Shown in pieces: positions 22,816 through 34,391 of a DNA stretch of 64,000 bases (position 1 is the first letter of the stretch; each line of letters starts with the position of its first letter). Source of the stretch: Nectonema munidae (taxonomy: Eukaryota; Nematomorpha; Nectonematoida; Nectonematidae); contig JAUIRK010000673.1 of the NCBI GenBank assembly GCA_030549495.1, positions 744,001 through 808,000 on the forward strand. The letters are read 5' to 3'. A program made the position numbers and the translations under genes. The notes under the pieces are model-generated. The model had not been told where the DNA came from. It worked only from the letters and a program-made list of their open reading frames with translations, and did no database searches.

Positions 22816-23393
22816 AAGAAAGGAATGGGCTCAAGCGAGAGAGGATCGAAGGAGAATGAATCTTTTAAAATAACGCTTGTAATCTCTCTGCCACATTGCT
22901 GACGAGTGTGACACTTTCAATATCAAAAATGTTCAAGGACACGCAAAAATAAACCTTTATCACAATGCTCAGGCTACATGGTGCCTGTAATACATCTCAG
23001 AGTGTAACAGGGATATGTATTTGTGTGCGTTTGACGGTTTGTATTCTTGCCGTTTTCACCACAAGACACATGGCTTCAATTCTTCGTTGTTTTGATATCA
23101 TTAATTTCAAGTACACAAAAGCCTCCTTGTGAAGAGAATAAATACAACGTCTCATAGGTCATGTAATAAAATATCAAGCTCAACAACGATTCGACACTGA
23201 ATTTCTCATCAGTCACAACCAAGAAAAAGAGATCGAGTCCGACGCTGTTCTACATCGTGATTTTCATAGACGACGAGCGCTGTTGTTGTCTTGCGAGCTC
23301 TTTACCTTTTTTCCCCATGACTCTCGCTTATTTAATTTTCTTTGGCTACGTGTCGTTACATCGATTTCGCTATAAGCACTTTTCAGAAGGGTT

Positions 23394-26141
23394 AAGGGGA
23401 CATAAAAATTTATGGGGATTAACTACATCATACCTCGTTGCAGCAAATGCACGTTGGAAACATGTGACGTGACGGTCAATTGCGAACTAGACAAGCTTTG
23501 TTGCATACATGCTGAATGCGTAGGCTTTGTTGCATACATGCATACATGCTGAATGCGTAGATAGATGTCAAAAGATGCCTTTAAAGCTTCTATTTTCCTT
23601 CTTAAGCAGGAAGTTTTGCATAGCTGACAGTTAAATACAAATCTACAGTTATACAATTTTTCTCATTGGGGTTTATTTATTATTAAAACTTCATCCATTA
23701 TGGTTTTCATAGATGGTTTTTCATATTATGAGAAAGGGAGCAGTAAGAAAAATCATTTAATTTATATCATTATTTTTTCCCAGCAAAAAAGTCCAAAAGA
23801 TTGGTATGTACCCTTCACAGAAGTCGTAATTGTAAAGGTTAGTTTCAATTTTAGAAAATTTTTTTGGAACTTTTTGCAAGAGTTTTAATATTCAGAGAAA
23901 GTGATCGTGGCTTGTTTGATAACCTAGTAAGAAAAAGCCCCACAATCATGAGATCTCAACATCTGTAAAAAAAATTGAGTTTGAAACAGTAGTACTTTTA
24001 CGCCTATTTGTAAAATTTATAGGTAAACTCATATTAATCAACACTATTAGTATTTGTTTTTTTCTTTTCCAAGTGACTATATAAGTGACATTGATCAAGA
24101 TCGAAGAGATGCTCTACCAAGACCGGAGACATTGAAAAGATTTATACGAAGAAAGAGAAAAAGAACGAACCCTCCAAGAGATACAAAATTCGAAATTCCT
24201 CTTGACTTTCAATTTTTAAATAATCAGGATACATTTTTAACAAAGGATAAGACAATTGGTAATAAAAGAATACTGATTTTTACAGGCCCTGTTTTGAAGT
24301 GAGTTAAATTAATTTTTCATTTCGGCACTTCTATTTCTCTATTTTAGATATTGTTTGAAGAATGCCAACGTTTTTGAAATTTATATAGATGGAACCTTCA
24401 AGAAATGTCCGAAATTTTTTTTTCAAATTTTTACAGTTCACGTTATACATAAGAATGTACATATTCCCGTTCTTTATAGTTTATTACCAGATAAACTAGA
24501 AAAATCTTATATGTAAGTTTGATGACAAGCATATAGAGAAATGTTTGAAACATTAAAAGATGAGGGCATTTGTAACTTGGAGTATGTTAACGGAGACTTT
24601 GAAATGGCAATTATCAATGATTCCAAAAAAAGTATTCTTTTTTTGTTAGTATTGTCTTTGTTTATAACAAATTATTTAGGTATACCCTTTTTCAACCTAC
24701 AAAGGGTGCTACTTTCATTTTACTCAAACAATATATAAGAATATTGTTAGTTTAGGATTTAAATCCTTGTATCAAAAAAATCAAAGTTTTAGATGCTCAA
24801 TTAAATTGTTGATGGGCATTTCTTCCCTTAAATAAGGTAAAGAATTATATGTATACAAAACACAGAAAGTAGCCGTTTGAAATGTTTTTCTAGGTTAAAA
24901 TCGTCTACCGAAGATTTAAGAATATTACAAAAGAAGTGTTTTCTCTACAAAGGTTTTTCGATTATTTTGAAAACACTTGGTTCAAAATGTATGATCCATC
25001 TTATTGGAATGTGTATAAAAGAGAAAACAGAATTAACAACCACTGTGAAGGTTGGCACAACGGGTATGTCTTTATGTAATTTTATTACATAAATTTTCAT
25101 GCAATATAGATATAAAAGCAATATAGATATAAAAAATTATATCATATAATCGTAGACTAAGAAGTTCTCTTCCCTTGGAGCAACCATCAGTCTGGGAAAT
25201 TCTTGATTTTTTTAAAAAAGAGGAGATGAAATTCCAAAAAGATATGGTTTTCATAGAAAGGGGTAATTTTAGAAAATATTCTGATGGGTATTTAAATGAA
25301 AAAAAGGAAGGTTTGGAGCAAATATATCAAGATTTCCACCAAAGTTCAAACGTCCTAAACTTCCTGCAAAAAGTTGGATCCTATATTTCTAAATCAAACA
25401 TGGAAGTACTCGGAAATTCCACTGAGACTATCAATTTGAACAAAATAAACAATGAGAACTATCTTTTTACAATTGATTTTCTTATGTTTAAATAAATATA
25501 CCACAATTCAAAGATTTTTAATTGAATTTCCATGATTTTGCATAATGAATTAACCCTCATTACCCCTACAATAAAGACTATGATTATGATGTTCTAGAGA
25601 AAAAATTTATTGCATTTATACAACTAGAATGGTGGTTATTGTGCAAGAAGTATAGCATCTTTCTCTATTTTGTTGATTGTAATATTATCAGTAGTTTTAT
25701 ATGAACTTTCTGCTCGTACGCTTCTCGCTAAGCTTTTTCTTTTTTTCACGTGTACAAAAACAAGTTGTTTAGCATAAACTTCAAAATCTAAAATGTTCCT
25801 TGTACTATTTCGTGATTTCACAGTAGAATAACTTTGTTCGTGATGGTAAGTGTTTTAAAGAAAACTTTTGTGTTTTTAAGCATACACGTGATTATTGTGA
25901 AGTTGTTTTTGTAAAAATATATTGTAATAAGATATTTTGTTTTTTTACGGTTGGGACTTTTTCTACAGCCTAAGCTCGCTTAAAACTCATCCAATATGTC
26001 TTAACGATATATAAGTACTGACCGTACAACTTGTATGCAACGAGGCTTGTCTAGTGCGCAATGACCGTCACATGTTTCCAACGTGCATTTGCTGCAACGA
26101 GGTATGATGTAGTTAATCCTCATAAATTTTCATGCCCCCTT
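23394..26141 (+). mobile_element. Mutator-like element (MULE) with long TIRs
   Basis: The ends 23394-23509 and 26031-26141 are inverted repeats of about 115 bases with few differences (shared core TTAACTACATCATACCTCGT). They enclose a MULE transposase. Flanking bases give no clear 9-11 bp target duplication. A short direct repeat (TTGCATACATGCTGAATGCG twice) follows the left TIR. Confidence 0.75.
23700..25410 (+). pseudogene. FLYWCH/MULE transposase, intron-bearing, degenerate
   Basis: Order of blocks: a FLYWCH-like start (VFIDGFSYYEKGSSKKNHLI); LPRPETLKRFIRRKRKRTNP; FLTKDKTIGNKRILIFTGP; FEIYIDGTFKKCPKFFFQIF (DGTF block with the first catalytic Asp); VIHKNVHIPVLYSLLPDK; DEGICNLEYVNGDFEMAI (second Asp); FFDYFENTWF, WNVYKRENRINNHCEGWHNG; LPLEQPSVWEILDFFKKEE. 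A gap at about 24301-24348 starts GTGAGT and ends TTTTAG, a 48-base intron still recognisable. Frames shift in the second half, so it is inactive. Confidence 0.8.
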
Positions 26142-26480
26142 GTCCGCCAACCAACTCGGTTGGCAATAATGCAACACCCTACTTCTGAAGGTTGGCTTTC
26201 GGCCGTAGACGACCGCTTTTCGATTTTTTTGGTCTACCGCTTTTGAGATGGGTTCTAGCGCTTTTTGAAAATTTTTACAGCTTTTGAATGCTAAAATTTT
26301 TATTGGCACACGTTGAGCATATGCATCCTGTGCTTAATATTTGTTTTGTTTGTTTTTTTACTTTTTTTCATCGATGTATGTTTTTACATAAATATTTAGA
26401 CTATTTAAATTATGTAAACCAATTTTTACTTCTTGAAGAATGAGTGATAATAAAAATAAAACAAAAAGTTGCTACTACAA

Positions 26481-26589
26481 ATGTTTAAAGAAGAATGGAT
26501 TCAAAAATTTGAATTTATTATTACTAAATCCAAATTAGGTTCTTCCCATGCATTTTGTCGTACTTGCAAAAAAAGCATAAAAAATTTTT
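26481..26589 (+). pseudogene. BED-type zinc-finger fragment of a hAT transposase
   Basis: MFKEEWIQKFEFIITK then HAFCRTCKKSIK matches the N-terminal BED/C2-type finger of hAT proteins (Trp, then C-x2-C). It stops before the His pair. Sequence after it is not recognisable. Confidence 0.5.
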
Positions 26590-26750
26590 AGGGTCTATGG
26601 GTCGTTTTCGAAAAAAAGTCTAATGCTTTGGTCTTCTCTGAGGTTGGCAACTATGATGTTGTTATTTGCAAACTTTATGAGGGCAGACATCGTAAACATG
26701 TTTATTCATTACGCAGATAAAAACAAGTATCTACTTTTAGCTACCTAAGG

Positions 26751-26830
26751 CAGGATTACCCAAACTTATTTGGCCCATGAACTACAAATCATATGTACGC
26801 TTCTCCAACCACCAACTTTTAAGTTGGAAA
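26751..26830 (+). mobile_element. possible hAT end
   Basis: CAGGATTACCCAAACTTATT followed by TGGCCCATGAAC looks like the left end of a hAT MITE. No partner end was located. Confidence 0.3.
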
Positions 26831-27759
26831 ATTTAAAAATAAAAATCCAAAAAAAATTTCTCGTTTATGTAGATGAAACTCTGAATTAAAAAATAAACAA
26901 TACTAAAAAATAGTTTCAACCATTTGGTTGGGATATTTTGTGCGTAATTCAAGTAGTTAATTTCGATCGGCTTTTCAAATAAGGAATTTAAATAATCGAG
27001 CAAAGCAAGAGAGTAGAGCGATTTTCTTTGCTTTTTTTTGAAATCAGAATGGGCGATTTTATATAAAGATTTTTTATTTGAAATTTGATTGAATGATTTT
27101 GTAGGCAATTCTAACATCAATTCAAATTTTGATTGATATTAGCTGCAAATTTGCGATTCTATTTTTAAAAATATGTATGCATCTCCAACCTGTATACTAC
27201 GAGGATTGATCTCCAACCTGTCAGTTCATATTTTGCTAGATGTAAGATTTGATATACCTCATTCGGGGAGACAATGCTACATAAGTTATTACCTATATTT
27301 TTACATTTTTTTCACGATATTAAATAATATATCTGTCAAATAATCAAAATATATACCTCATACAATGTTACAAAAGTTATTACCTGTATTTTGCAATTTG
27401 CACGATATTAAATAATATATTTGACAAATAATAATTAATTTAAAATCCTGTAATCAAAGAATCGAAAAATATTCTTTAAAAATTCAAAAAATATTTATTC
27501 TTTTCAAATATACCGGTGACTCCCGTTACTTTTAGTTTCGTATGTGCATAATTTGATAAAAATGATTAATTGATAAAAAAAATTGATAAAAAAAACAAAA
27601 GATAAAAAGATTCAGTGTTTATTTCTAAGAATCGAAAATTTTTGCCAAAATTTTGAAATCAAAAATATTAAACCATGTTTGGAATTGATAAAAATCAAAA
27701 AACTTATTGAAAAAAAAACTGAGAGATAAGATTTTTCGTTTTTTATCTTTTATTTAGAG

Positions 27760-28400
27760 CAGGGATGTCCAACCTTTATTCATATCGGGCCAAACCCAAA
27801 ACTTTTGAAAGTCATTCGGGCCAAACTTAGAATTCAAAAAAAAAATAAAACTACTATATCACTATAATTTTAACAAAAATTAAAACTAGATGAAAATTTA
27901 TTTAAAAATAAAAAATTTTGAAAAATATGTTAGTATGATTTCTGGATCTGTTTGCTTTTTATAATATCCTCAACATTAACTTCAATCTTGGTATTTTGCA
28001 ATCTCAAAATATTTTTCAGATGAGCGTCGAGCAAACGATTCCTTTCACTCGTTTTGATATTTTTCATCAATGAAAACATCTGCTTACAACAATACGTGCG
28101 CTGGACCACATCGAAAAATATTTCATGGCATTTTCACAAATTCTACACTAAATAAAATCTTCTCCTAAAAATTTTCAAAAAGTTTTCATTTTGGCACGAT
28201 AACTAGAGTTAAAACGGATACAATAAATTTTTAAAAAAAAATCAAGCCTGAAGTTTTTAAATTTAATTTTTAAAAATTCTTTGAAAATTAGAAATAAAGG
28301 AGAAAATAAGATTTATTTAGACATTTAAAATTTTTTTTTAACAATTTTCAATCGTGCCAGAGCCAAAAGAGCCAATCGGGCCGCGGGTTGGACATTCCTG
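27760..28400. mobile_element. non-autonomous hAT-type MITE (641 bp)
   Basis: Left end CAGGGATGTCCAACC, right end reversed CAGGAATGTCCAACC, with matching subterminal GGGCC blocks. Flanking 8-mers ATTTAGAG and ATTAAGAG differ at one base, a good target duplication. No coding capacity. Confidence 0.85.
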
Positions 28401-28610
28401 ATTAAGAGCCTATTTATTTTTATTTATTTTTGTTCAAAAACAATTTTTGAAAAGAGTTTCGGTAAAAAGTCAGGCCGATTTATTTATATACACTCAATTA
28501 TGGAATTAGTATAAACTGTATGTCCATACTGCGCCAAATTGAAAATAAAACAGGTTTATAATCGTTAATCCAAACTTCAGATGGAGATCTTATGATTTCA
28601 TATAATCTTT

Positions 28611-28665
28611 TCATGGGCCTAGCCCCCCCCCCCTTATGAAAAATGGCTTCGAAAATTACCCTTAC
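28611..28665 (+). mobile_element. fragment of the 53.36-kb MITE family
   Basis: TCATGGGCCTAGCCCC, a C-run and AAAATGGCTTCGAAAATTA match 53385-53450. Confidence 0.7.
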
Positions 28666-28989
28666 ATGTATAAAAAGTAAATTTTGCAATTTATTCATGG
28701 CAAAATAATGTTAAAAATATGAAAACATTACGAACTCAATTCGTTCCCTGAACTTGTTCGTAAAGCGAAATGTTCGTCACGTGAATGTTCAAATAAAAAA
28801 CTTTTGTAAATAAAAAAATCTGCCTTATAGAAATCTTAATTATAGATAATAATTAGTTATTTTAATTTTTCAACAAATCATCCCTTGACAATTTAGTAGA
28901 TACGAAGTTTAGATTAAGAGTTGAAAAACGTAAACGTAATTGTTCGTAAACCGAGATTTTCGTAGGTTTCATTGTTGATTCTGATATTA

Positions 28990-29790
28990 GAGATGCAAAA
29001 ATTTGTTTTTAGATCGGCAAACCCAAAGTACTCAAACCTGTATCATTGCTACACAAAGTTTAGTGTATCCCACCTCTTAGCCTATTTTAGCTCATTGATT
29101 TACATTGGCCAAAATGGAGACCAGAAAGTCAAAGCTGCCGATTTGTTTTCTAAATCTGGGAGCCCTTTTTTACGAAGTTGTTTGGGGAGAGATATGTTCT
29201 CTCTCATTCACGTATTCTTACGCTTTGATAAAAAAAAATGAAAGAAATTCTAACGATAATATTAGTCCTATACGAAAAATACATAACCATTTTTATAATG
29301 TGTTTCCATTGTTTTGGAATCCTCATTGTGCCGTTACCATAGTGAACAGCTTGTGACGTTTAGGGGAGGATGCCCAATCAAAATATACGATCCTAAAAAC
29401 CGGGACACTATGGGATGAAATTATATCTATAAATGATGCAAAATTTTATTATTGTTTGTCCCCATAAATGTAGGTTAGCGAAATCTCTGATTCAAGTTAT
29501 TTTTCAGGATTGAATATTTGTAAGCGCCTTATAGAAAATAGTAATATTCCTGAGGGCTAAGTTAGAGCTGAGTCATGCTCTAACTATATGGTATAGTGAA
29601 AGGAATATTTCCCTGTGCGGAACCGTTATGTCTAATAGAAAATGTATTCCCCTCGTATTTAGAGGACTCCGTATCTTAGAGAGCTCAAACTTAGCGAATG
29701 TGATAGTAGGACTATTTATTCTAACTATGTTTCATTGAGTGCTTACATCCCTAAACGTCACGCGGTGTGGAAATTCAAAGTTGTGTACAT
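28990..29790 (+). pseudogene. piggyBac-like transposase, PB1 copy 2, 5' part
   Basis: Blocks: YTKFSVSHLLAYFSSLIYIG, QKVKAADLFSKSGSPFLRS, DMFSLIHVFLRFDKK, ISPIRKIHNHFYNV, then SNRKCIPLVFR and SAYIPKRHA equivalents, ending FKVVYI at the junction with the composite element. It is closest to copy 3 (55.56 kb). Stops and frameshifts are present. The C-terminal part resumes at 34392. Confidence 0.8.
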
Positions 29791-29867
29791 CATAGACGGA
29801 TAATCTCTGAAGTCGGAAAATCTCTGAAGTAAGTTCTTTGTGCATAAGCCGCTCTCTCTCTCTAGAT

Positions 29868-32456
29868 CAGTCTTTCTTAACCGGTGGGGAATTCCCCACT
29901 AATGAGGAATGGTGATGTTGCTAAGTGGGGAATTCCATCCGTTTTTGTGGCCTAAAAAATCAATATTTTATAAATTTCACGGCCCTAATTTTTATTAAAA
30001 TTTTTGATGTATGAGAATATATGTAATGAGATCCATGAGCTTGATTATTATTAGATAAATTATTATAAAATTTTTAATTGTTGTGTTTTTCATCTCTATT
30101 AACTTTTTTCATTATTTATTTTTTCTTTTCCATCACTTTCAAATAATAATAAATAAAAACGATTAATTGTCATATTTGATAAAGATGAATAAAGAAAAAA
30201 AAGAATTTATGAAGAGAATAAGAAAGTAGGGTGAACAAAAAAATACAACAATACATGGACTACGTTTCACGTTTGTTGAAGGACCAACACATTGCCTCGT
30301 GCTTATTTGCCACAAAACGCTCAGTAATGATTCAATGAAGCCTCATCAACTGAAGATCATCTCTCCAATGTACACCCTGAGCTTGCTAACAGTAAGAGAC
30401 AATTTTTTGAATCAAAAGCAAACGTTTGAAGAAAAGAAGATGGACCATGACGGAAAATTTGAAACTGAGTCAAGAGCAATCGCACTCATCTATGCTGTTT
30501 CTCTTCTGGTAGCAAGGGCAAAGAAACCACAAGCATCGCAGAGACGCTCATAAACCGTGCCTCTCTCATGTGCTGATATTTTGCTGGGCGAATCGCAGTA
30601 GCGAAGATGAAACAAATTTCTCTATCCAACGATACCGTTAAGTCACGCATTTTTGATATGTCGTCCAATATCAAGTTGCCACTCTTGGCAAGAGTGAAAG
30701 CGTCTTCTGGCTTTGTTATTCAATTAGATGAGTTTGTGGATGTGGCGAATTTGTCTCAACTAATTGTCTTTGTTCGTTACGTCTTCAATCAAAACATCGA
30801 AGAAGACTTATTATTTTGCCGCTCACTAGAAACAACAACTCAAGCTGTCGATGTCATGCATTTGGTTTTAACGATTTTTTGAGAGGAAGGATTGGACTGG
30901 GACAAACTTGTCCATGTTTGCACAGATGGAGCTCCTGTTATGTTGGGTGTGAGGTCTGGATTTGCACAACTTGTGAAGCAAAAAAATCCTAAGGTAGTGG
31001 ACACAGCACTGTATTATACATCGAGAAGTGCTTGCGTCAAGATCAATGACTCAACCGCTTAAAGAAACGCTTGATGAGGCTATTAAGATTGTAAATTATG
31101 TTAAAGCAAGCGCTCTCGACTGTTTCGACGGTTGTGCCAGGATTTGGAATCCTACTACAAAGGACTCTTGTTCCACACTTCTGTGGGTTGGCTGTCAAAA
31201 GGCGATATGTTGAGTAGGCTTGTGCATTTGCTCCCTGAAATGACACAGTTCTTGGAAGAAAGAAATAAAAAGATTTAAAAACTATTGTTTCTGATAAGGA
31301 ATTCCAGTACAGGCTGGCATTTCTAGCAGATATGTTTAGTCACCTGAATGAGCTTAACCGAAAGCTACAGGGACCGGATTGTAATATAATTGGGCATCAA
31401 GACAAAGTAAACGCTTTCGTCTCGAAACTTGATCTTTGGGGAGGAAAGTTTGAAACTGGCCGTAGTGCAACGTTTTTTCCAACGTTGGCTCGAATCAGTG
31501 AAAGCGCAGGTGGCGTCAGCGACGTACTTAAAGACAACATCGTCATTTACCTCAACAGGCTTCTGGACGAGTTTAATCGCTATCTCTCTGACGTCAAGAT
31601 CAATAACGCAATACTCGAGTTAACAAGAGATCCATTCTGTTTCCAAGTTAACAACTTTCCAGAAGAAGCGGAGAACGTCATAGAACAGTTTCTTGATTTG
31701 ATAAAGGACTCATCAGCAAAGACTGTTTTTGCAAACAAAAATCTAAACGCATTCTGGGCTACCATGCATGACTTGTATCCTCGCGTTTCTTTTTTCCGCT
31801 CTCTCACTTCTAGTTGCATTTCCTTCGACGTACCTGTGCGAGTCTGGTTTTTCAAGCATCGTTCAAATCAAAATAAAATCGCGAAACCGCCTGATTGATC
31901 TTGAATCTGATTTGCGCTGCGCAATTTCAAAAATCAAGCCAAATATTGAGGCACTGGTCAATGCAAAACAAATGCAGAAATCGCATTGAAACCGATGGTG
32001 TTGCATTTTTTCATTTTATTTTGCTAATAAATTGTGAAAAAAATCTAATTGATATATATTTTATAATTAAGAGAAATGCCTCATCTTTTTAATAGAGCGG
32101 TCTTCAATTTAACTTTATTGCTTTGATACTATATTCATGATGACGTTTGCTTTAAAAAAATAATCTCCAAATAGTTTTTAATTTAATACAAATAATATAT
32201 CATCCAAAAATATGTTTATAAGAAAGATAACGTTCATTCTATGTTTGATAAAAAAAATTTTTTTTAAAGAAATAAATTTAGTATATAAACAAAATTTGGA
32301 GTTTGTAAAATGACACAAAAAAGCAAAATGTATATTTACCCACTAAACACTGAATAGGTTAAAATTATTTTTTTTAGTGAACGATAACTGTGGTGGGAAA
32401 TTGAGAGTTCGCTCACTAAAAATGGGGAATTATAGAAAAAAGGTTAAGAACCACTG
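29868..32456 (+). mobile_element. hAT transposon (2589 bp) with perfect 8-bp target duplication
   Basis: Ends CAGTCTTTCTTAACCGGTGG and, reversed, CAGTGGTTCTTAACCTTTT. Both are flanked by CTCTAGAT (29860-29867 and 32457-32464), an exact 8-bp duplication. The TIRs continue as GGGGAATT blocks. It carries one transposase. This is one of the youngest insertions in the window: the flanks join to give the uninterrupted arm seen at 13.6 and 17.1 kb. Confidence 0.93.
30185..31989 (+). pseudogene. hAT transposase (ZBED5/SCAND3/FAM200-like), lightly damaged
   Basis: An N-terminal BED-like finger (CLVLICHKTLSNDSMKPHQL, then a shifted HLSNVHPELA) leads to IALIYAVSLLVARAKKP, KQISLSNDTVKSRIFDMS, VIQLDEFVDVANLSQLIVF (first catalytic Asp), LVHVCTDGAPVMLGVRSGFA (second Asp), RLVHLLPEMTQFLEE, the long 31332-31898 stretch (LNELNRKLQGPDCNI, KVNAFVSKLDLWGGKFE) and the hAT dimerisation tail LVAFPSTYLCESGFSS and DLRCAISKIKPNIEAL. 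Length is typical, near 600 codons. Several stops (for example near 30226, 30551 and 30881) and a few frame changes make it inactive. Confidence 0.9.
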
Positions 32457-32645
32457 CTCTAGATGGCCTATCTTCCCATGTGTTACATTTTCTCTGTCAC
32501 TTTTCTCACTCCGCAAAGTGTAATCTACGCCAATGTCACAACGCCGGGAAACAATTTATAAAAGAGATGAGGAAGTTTAAAGCTTCATAAATCTCACTCA
32601 AAGTGAATCTTCATTCACTAAAGTATGAAGAACAAATAACTTTAA

Positions 32646-34055
32646 AACCAGGGGCGTGCAAACTTTTTCAACGGCGAGTACAATTTTTAAAAATATCTGA
32701 GTATCTGGGCCATTTACGCAAAGTAAGTACATCTTGATTCTCCTGGTTTAACATAAATTAATTATTTGAAAAACATTAAAAAATCATTTTTATTATTATT
32801 AAGAAAAGATACACAATCGAAAGATTAATATAAAACAGATGAAGAATAACGACCACAAGAACATATTTTAGTAGCAAGTGAAGAACAACCACCCCGCATG
32901 ACCCTTTTGAAGAATCACCACCCCAAATAATTTTCCAATAATATTGTACAGAATATACCACTGTGGCAAAATTAAAAAAAATTTATTTAGTAAAAACTAA
33001 AATATTAAAATTTTGATTTAGTAAAGGCAAAATAAAATCTTGAAAATTCATTTTGTGAGAAGAATTTAAAAAATAAACAATAAGTATACATCTATAATAT
33101 TATATAGCTGACTTGCAAAACAGGATATTGTTTCAAGATTATACAGTGTTATAAGATTAAATATATACTAGTGATTATATATAGTATGTTTTCAGGAAAT
33201 CAGTATCAGTGTAATCCGATTAAAAACACTTTGTTTAGTATACGCTCGATTTAATTATACAATACACATTTCAAAGTTTAAATAAATATAAAACTCAACT
33301 GAAGAATAGCCACCCTAAAAATCTCTCTTCTGAAGAATAGCCACCCCAGAATTGTTGGGTTGGTTGTTCTTCATATGATCCCAAAACAGTTAAAACATTA
33401 AGGTAAGCAGTCCACAAAAAAACAGAAATGTCCGCTTACTCGGGAGCAATTAAAAAAATGGTCATCAATCTCAGAGACGATGCTAGGAATTGCGGGGCGC
33501 AATTATAATTCTGATAGAGGAGCTCCAACTCTACATAGTAAAATTCATCGGTGTTTATATTTAATATAAAAAACAGGAAAAAAGACATTACAAAATTTTT
33601 AAGCTACTATGGATACTTTTATTGCTTTACTTTTAACATTAACCCGTTAACGCCCAATGCCGACCATAGTCGACTTTACAAAAATAAAATCGTCTGCGTT
33701 TATCAAAGCTCTTTAATACAAATCTTCTGCTTTACATTAGATATCGTCTGATTATTCTGGTCGTCAACGGGGAAGGGCAAACTAGGCAATTACATATACT
33801 CCTTTAGAAAAAGATTCTTCTAGCTTTATTATTAGCAATATCTTTCAAAATATTTTTCGAGATATAATTCTAAAAATGTAGTTTATTAATTTTTAAAAAC
33901 CTTCTAAGACTTAAAGTAATAAAAACTAAATTTTAGAAGATGAATTTATAGATTTTGGTTCGCTGTCTGTAAATATTAATATTTTCATGTGATTTTAAAA
34001 TTTTAGAGAAAAAAATTCTATTTTGAAATTTGAAGCTGTAGAAAACTTAAATGTA
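32646..34055 (+). repeat. core R1 of the composite element, copy 2
   Basis: Starts CAGGGGCGTGCAAACTTTTT and matches the reverse complement of 16331-16965 block by block, with 32840-33382 and about 33630-33775 as extra sequence. Confidence 0.75.
32840..33382 (+). mobile_element. unclassified insertion with TGAAGAATAGCCACCCC units
   Basis: Absent from the R1 copy at 16.7 kb, where AAAACAGTTAA is continuous. Here AAAACAG stands on both sides (32833-32839 and 33383-33389). Direct units of TGAAGAAyArCCACCCC start near 32841, 32880, 32909, 33300 and 33331, and an inverted one lies at 33361-33372. No coding capacity. Superfamily unknown. Confidence 0.65.
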
Positions 34056-34079
34056 TAAACTTAAAGGATAAACGTATAG

Positions 34080-34233
34080 TAAAAATGGAGAATATTCTTA
34101 TCGCAGCACTAATACAATAAGTGAGGAGGGCGAGAATGATGGTGGGAAAATCCACACATGTGAAAATAATAGTACTAACTTATGTGCTAATAAAATGCCC
34201 GAGTTAGTATTACCAAATATTAATGATGGATGA
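34080..34233 (+). other. conserved short ORF in core R2, copy 2
   Basis: Reads GEYSYRSTNTISEEGENDGG, KIHTCENNSTNLCANKMPEL, VLPNINDG, then TGA, colinear with the 13766-13987 reading. Confidence 0.4.
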
Positions 34234-34391
34234 TAGATATACCATGTTGTCACAGTGAAAGAGAAAATGTAACAGAGGAAGAAAAGCTGTTAGGCCAGCT
34301 AGAGAGAGGGATGAGCGCCTTAAAGCGTGAAAAATTATTACTTCACAGATTTTCCATGGAACTTCAGTGATTTTTCGCCTTCAGAGACTTC

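Larger units (their letters stand above)
29783..34391 (+). mobile_element. composite inverted-arm element, copy 2, inserted in a piggyBac remnant
   Basis: Left terminus TAGACGG...AATCTCTGAAGTCGG, right terminus reversed TTGGGAAGTCTCTGAAGGCG: inverted ends built on CTCTGAAG units. Order: arm A (29783-29867 and 32465-32645), core R1 (32646-34055), core R2 (34056-34250), arm B (34251-34391). A hAT (29868-32456) splits arm A and a 0.54-kb unknown insert (32840-33382) splits R1. PB1 piggyBac coding stops exactly at the left end and resumes at the right end, with about 60 codons missing. Confidence 0.65.

Noticed and set aside
31580-31855. Minus-strand 91-codon frame
   Set aside because: Shadow of the hAT transposase on the plus strand.
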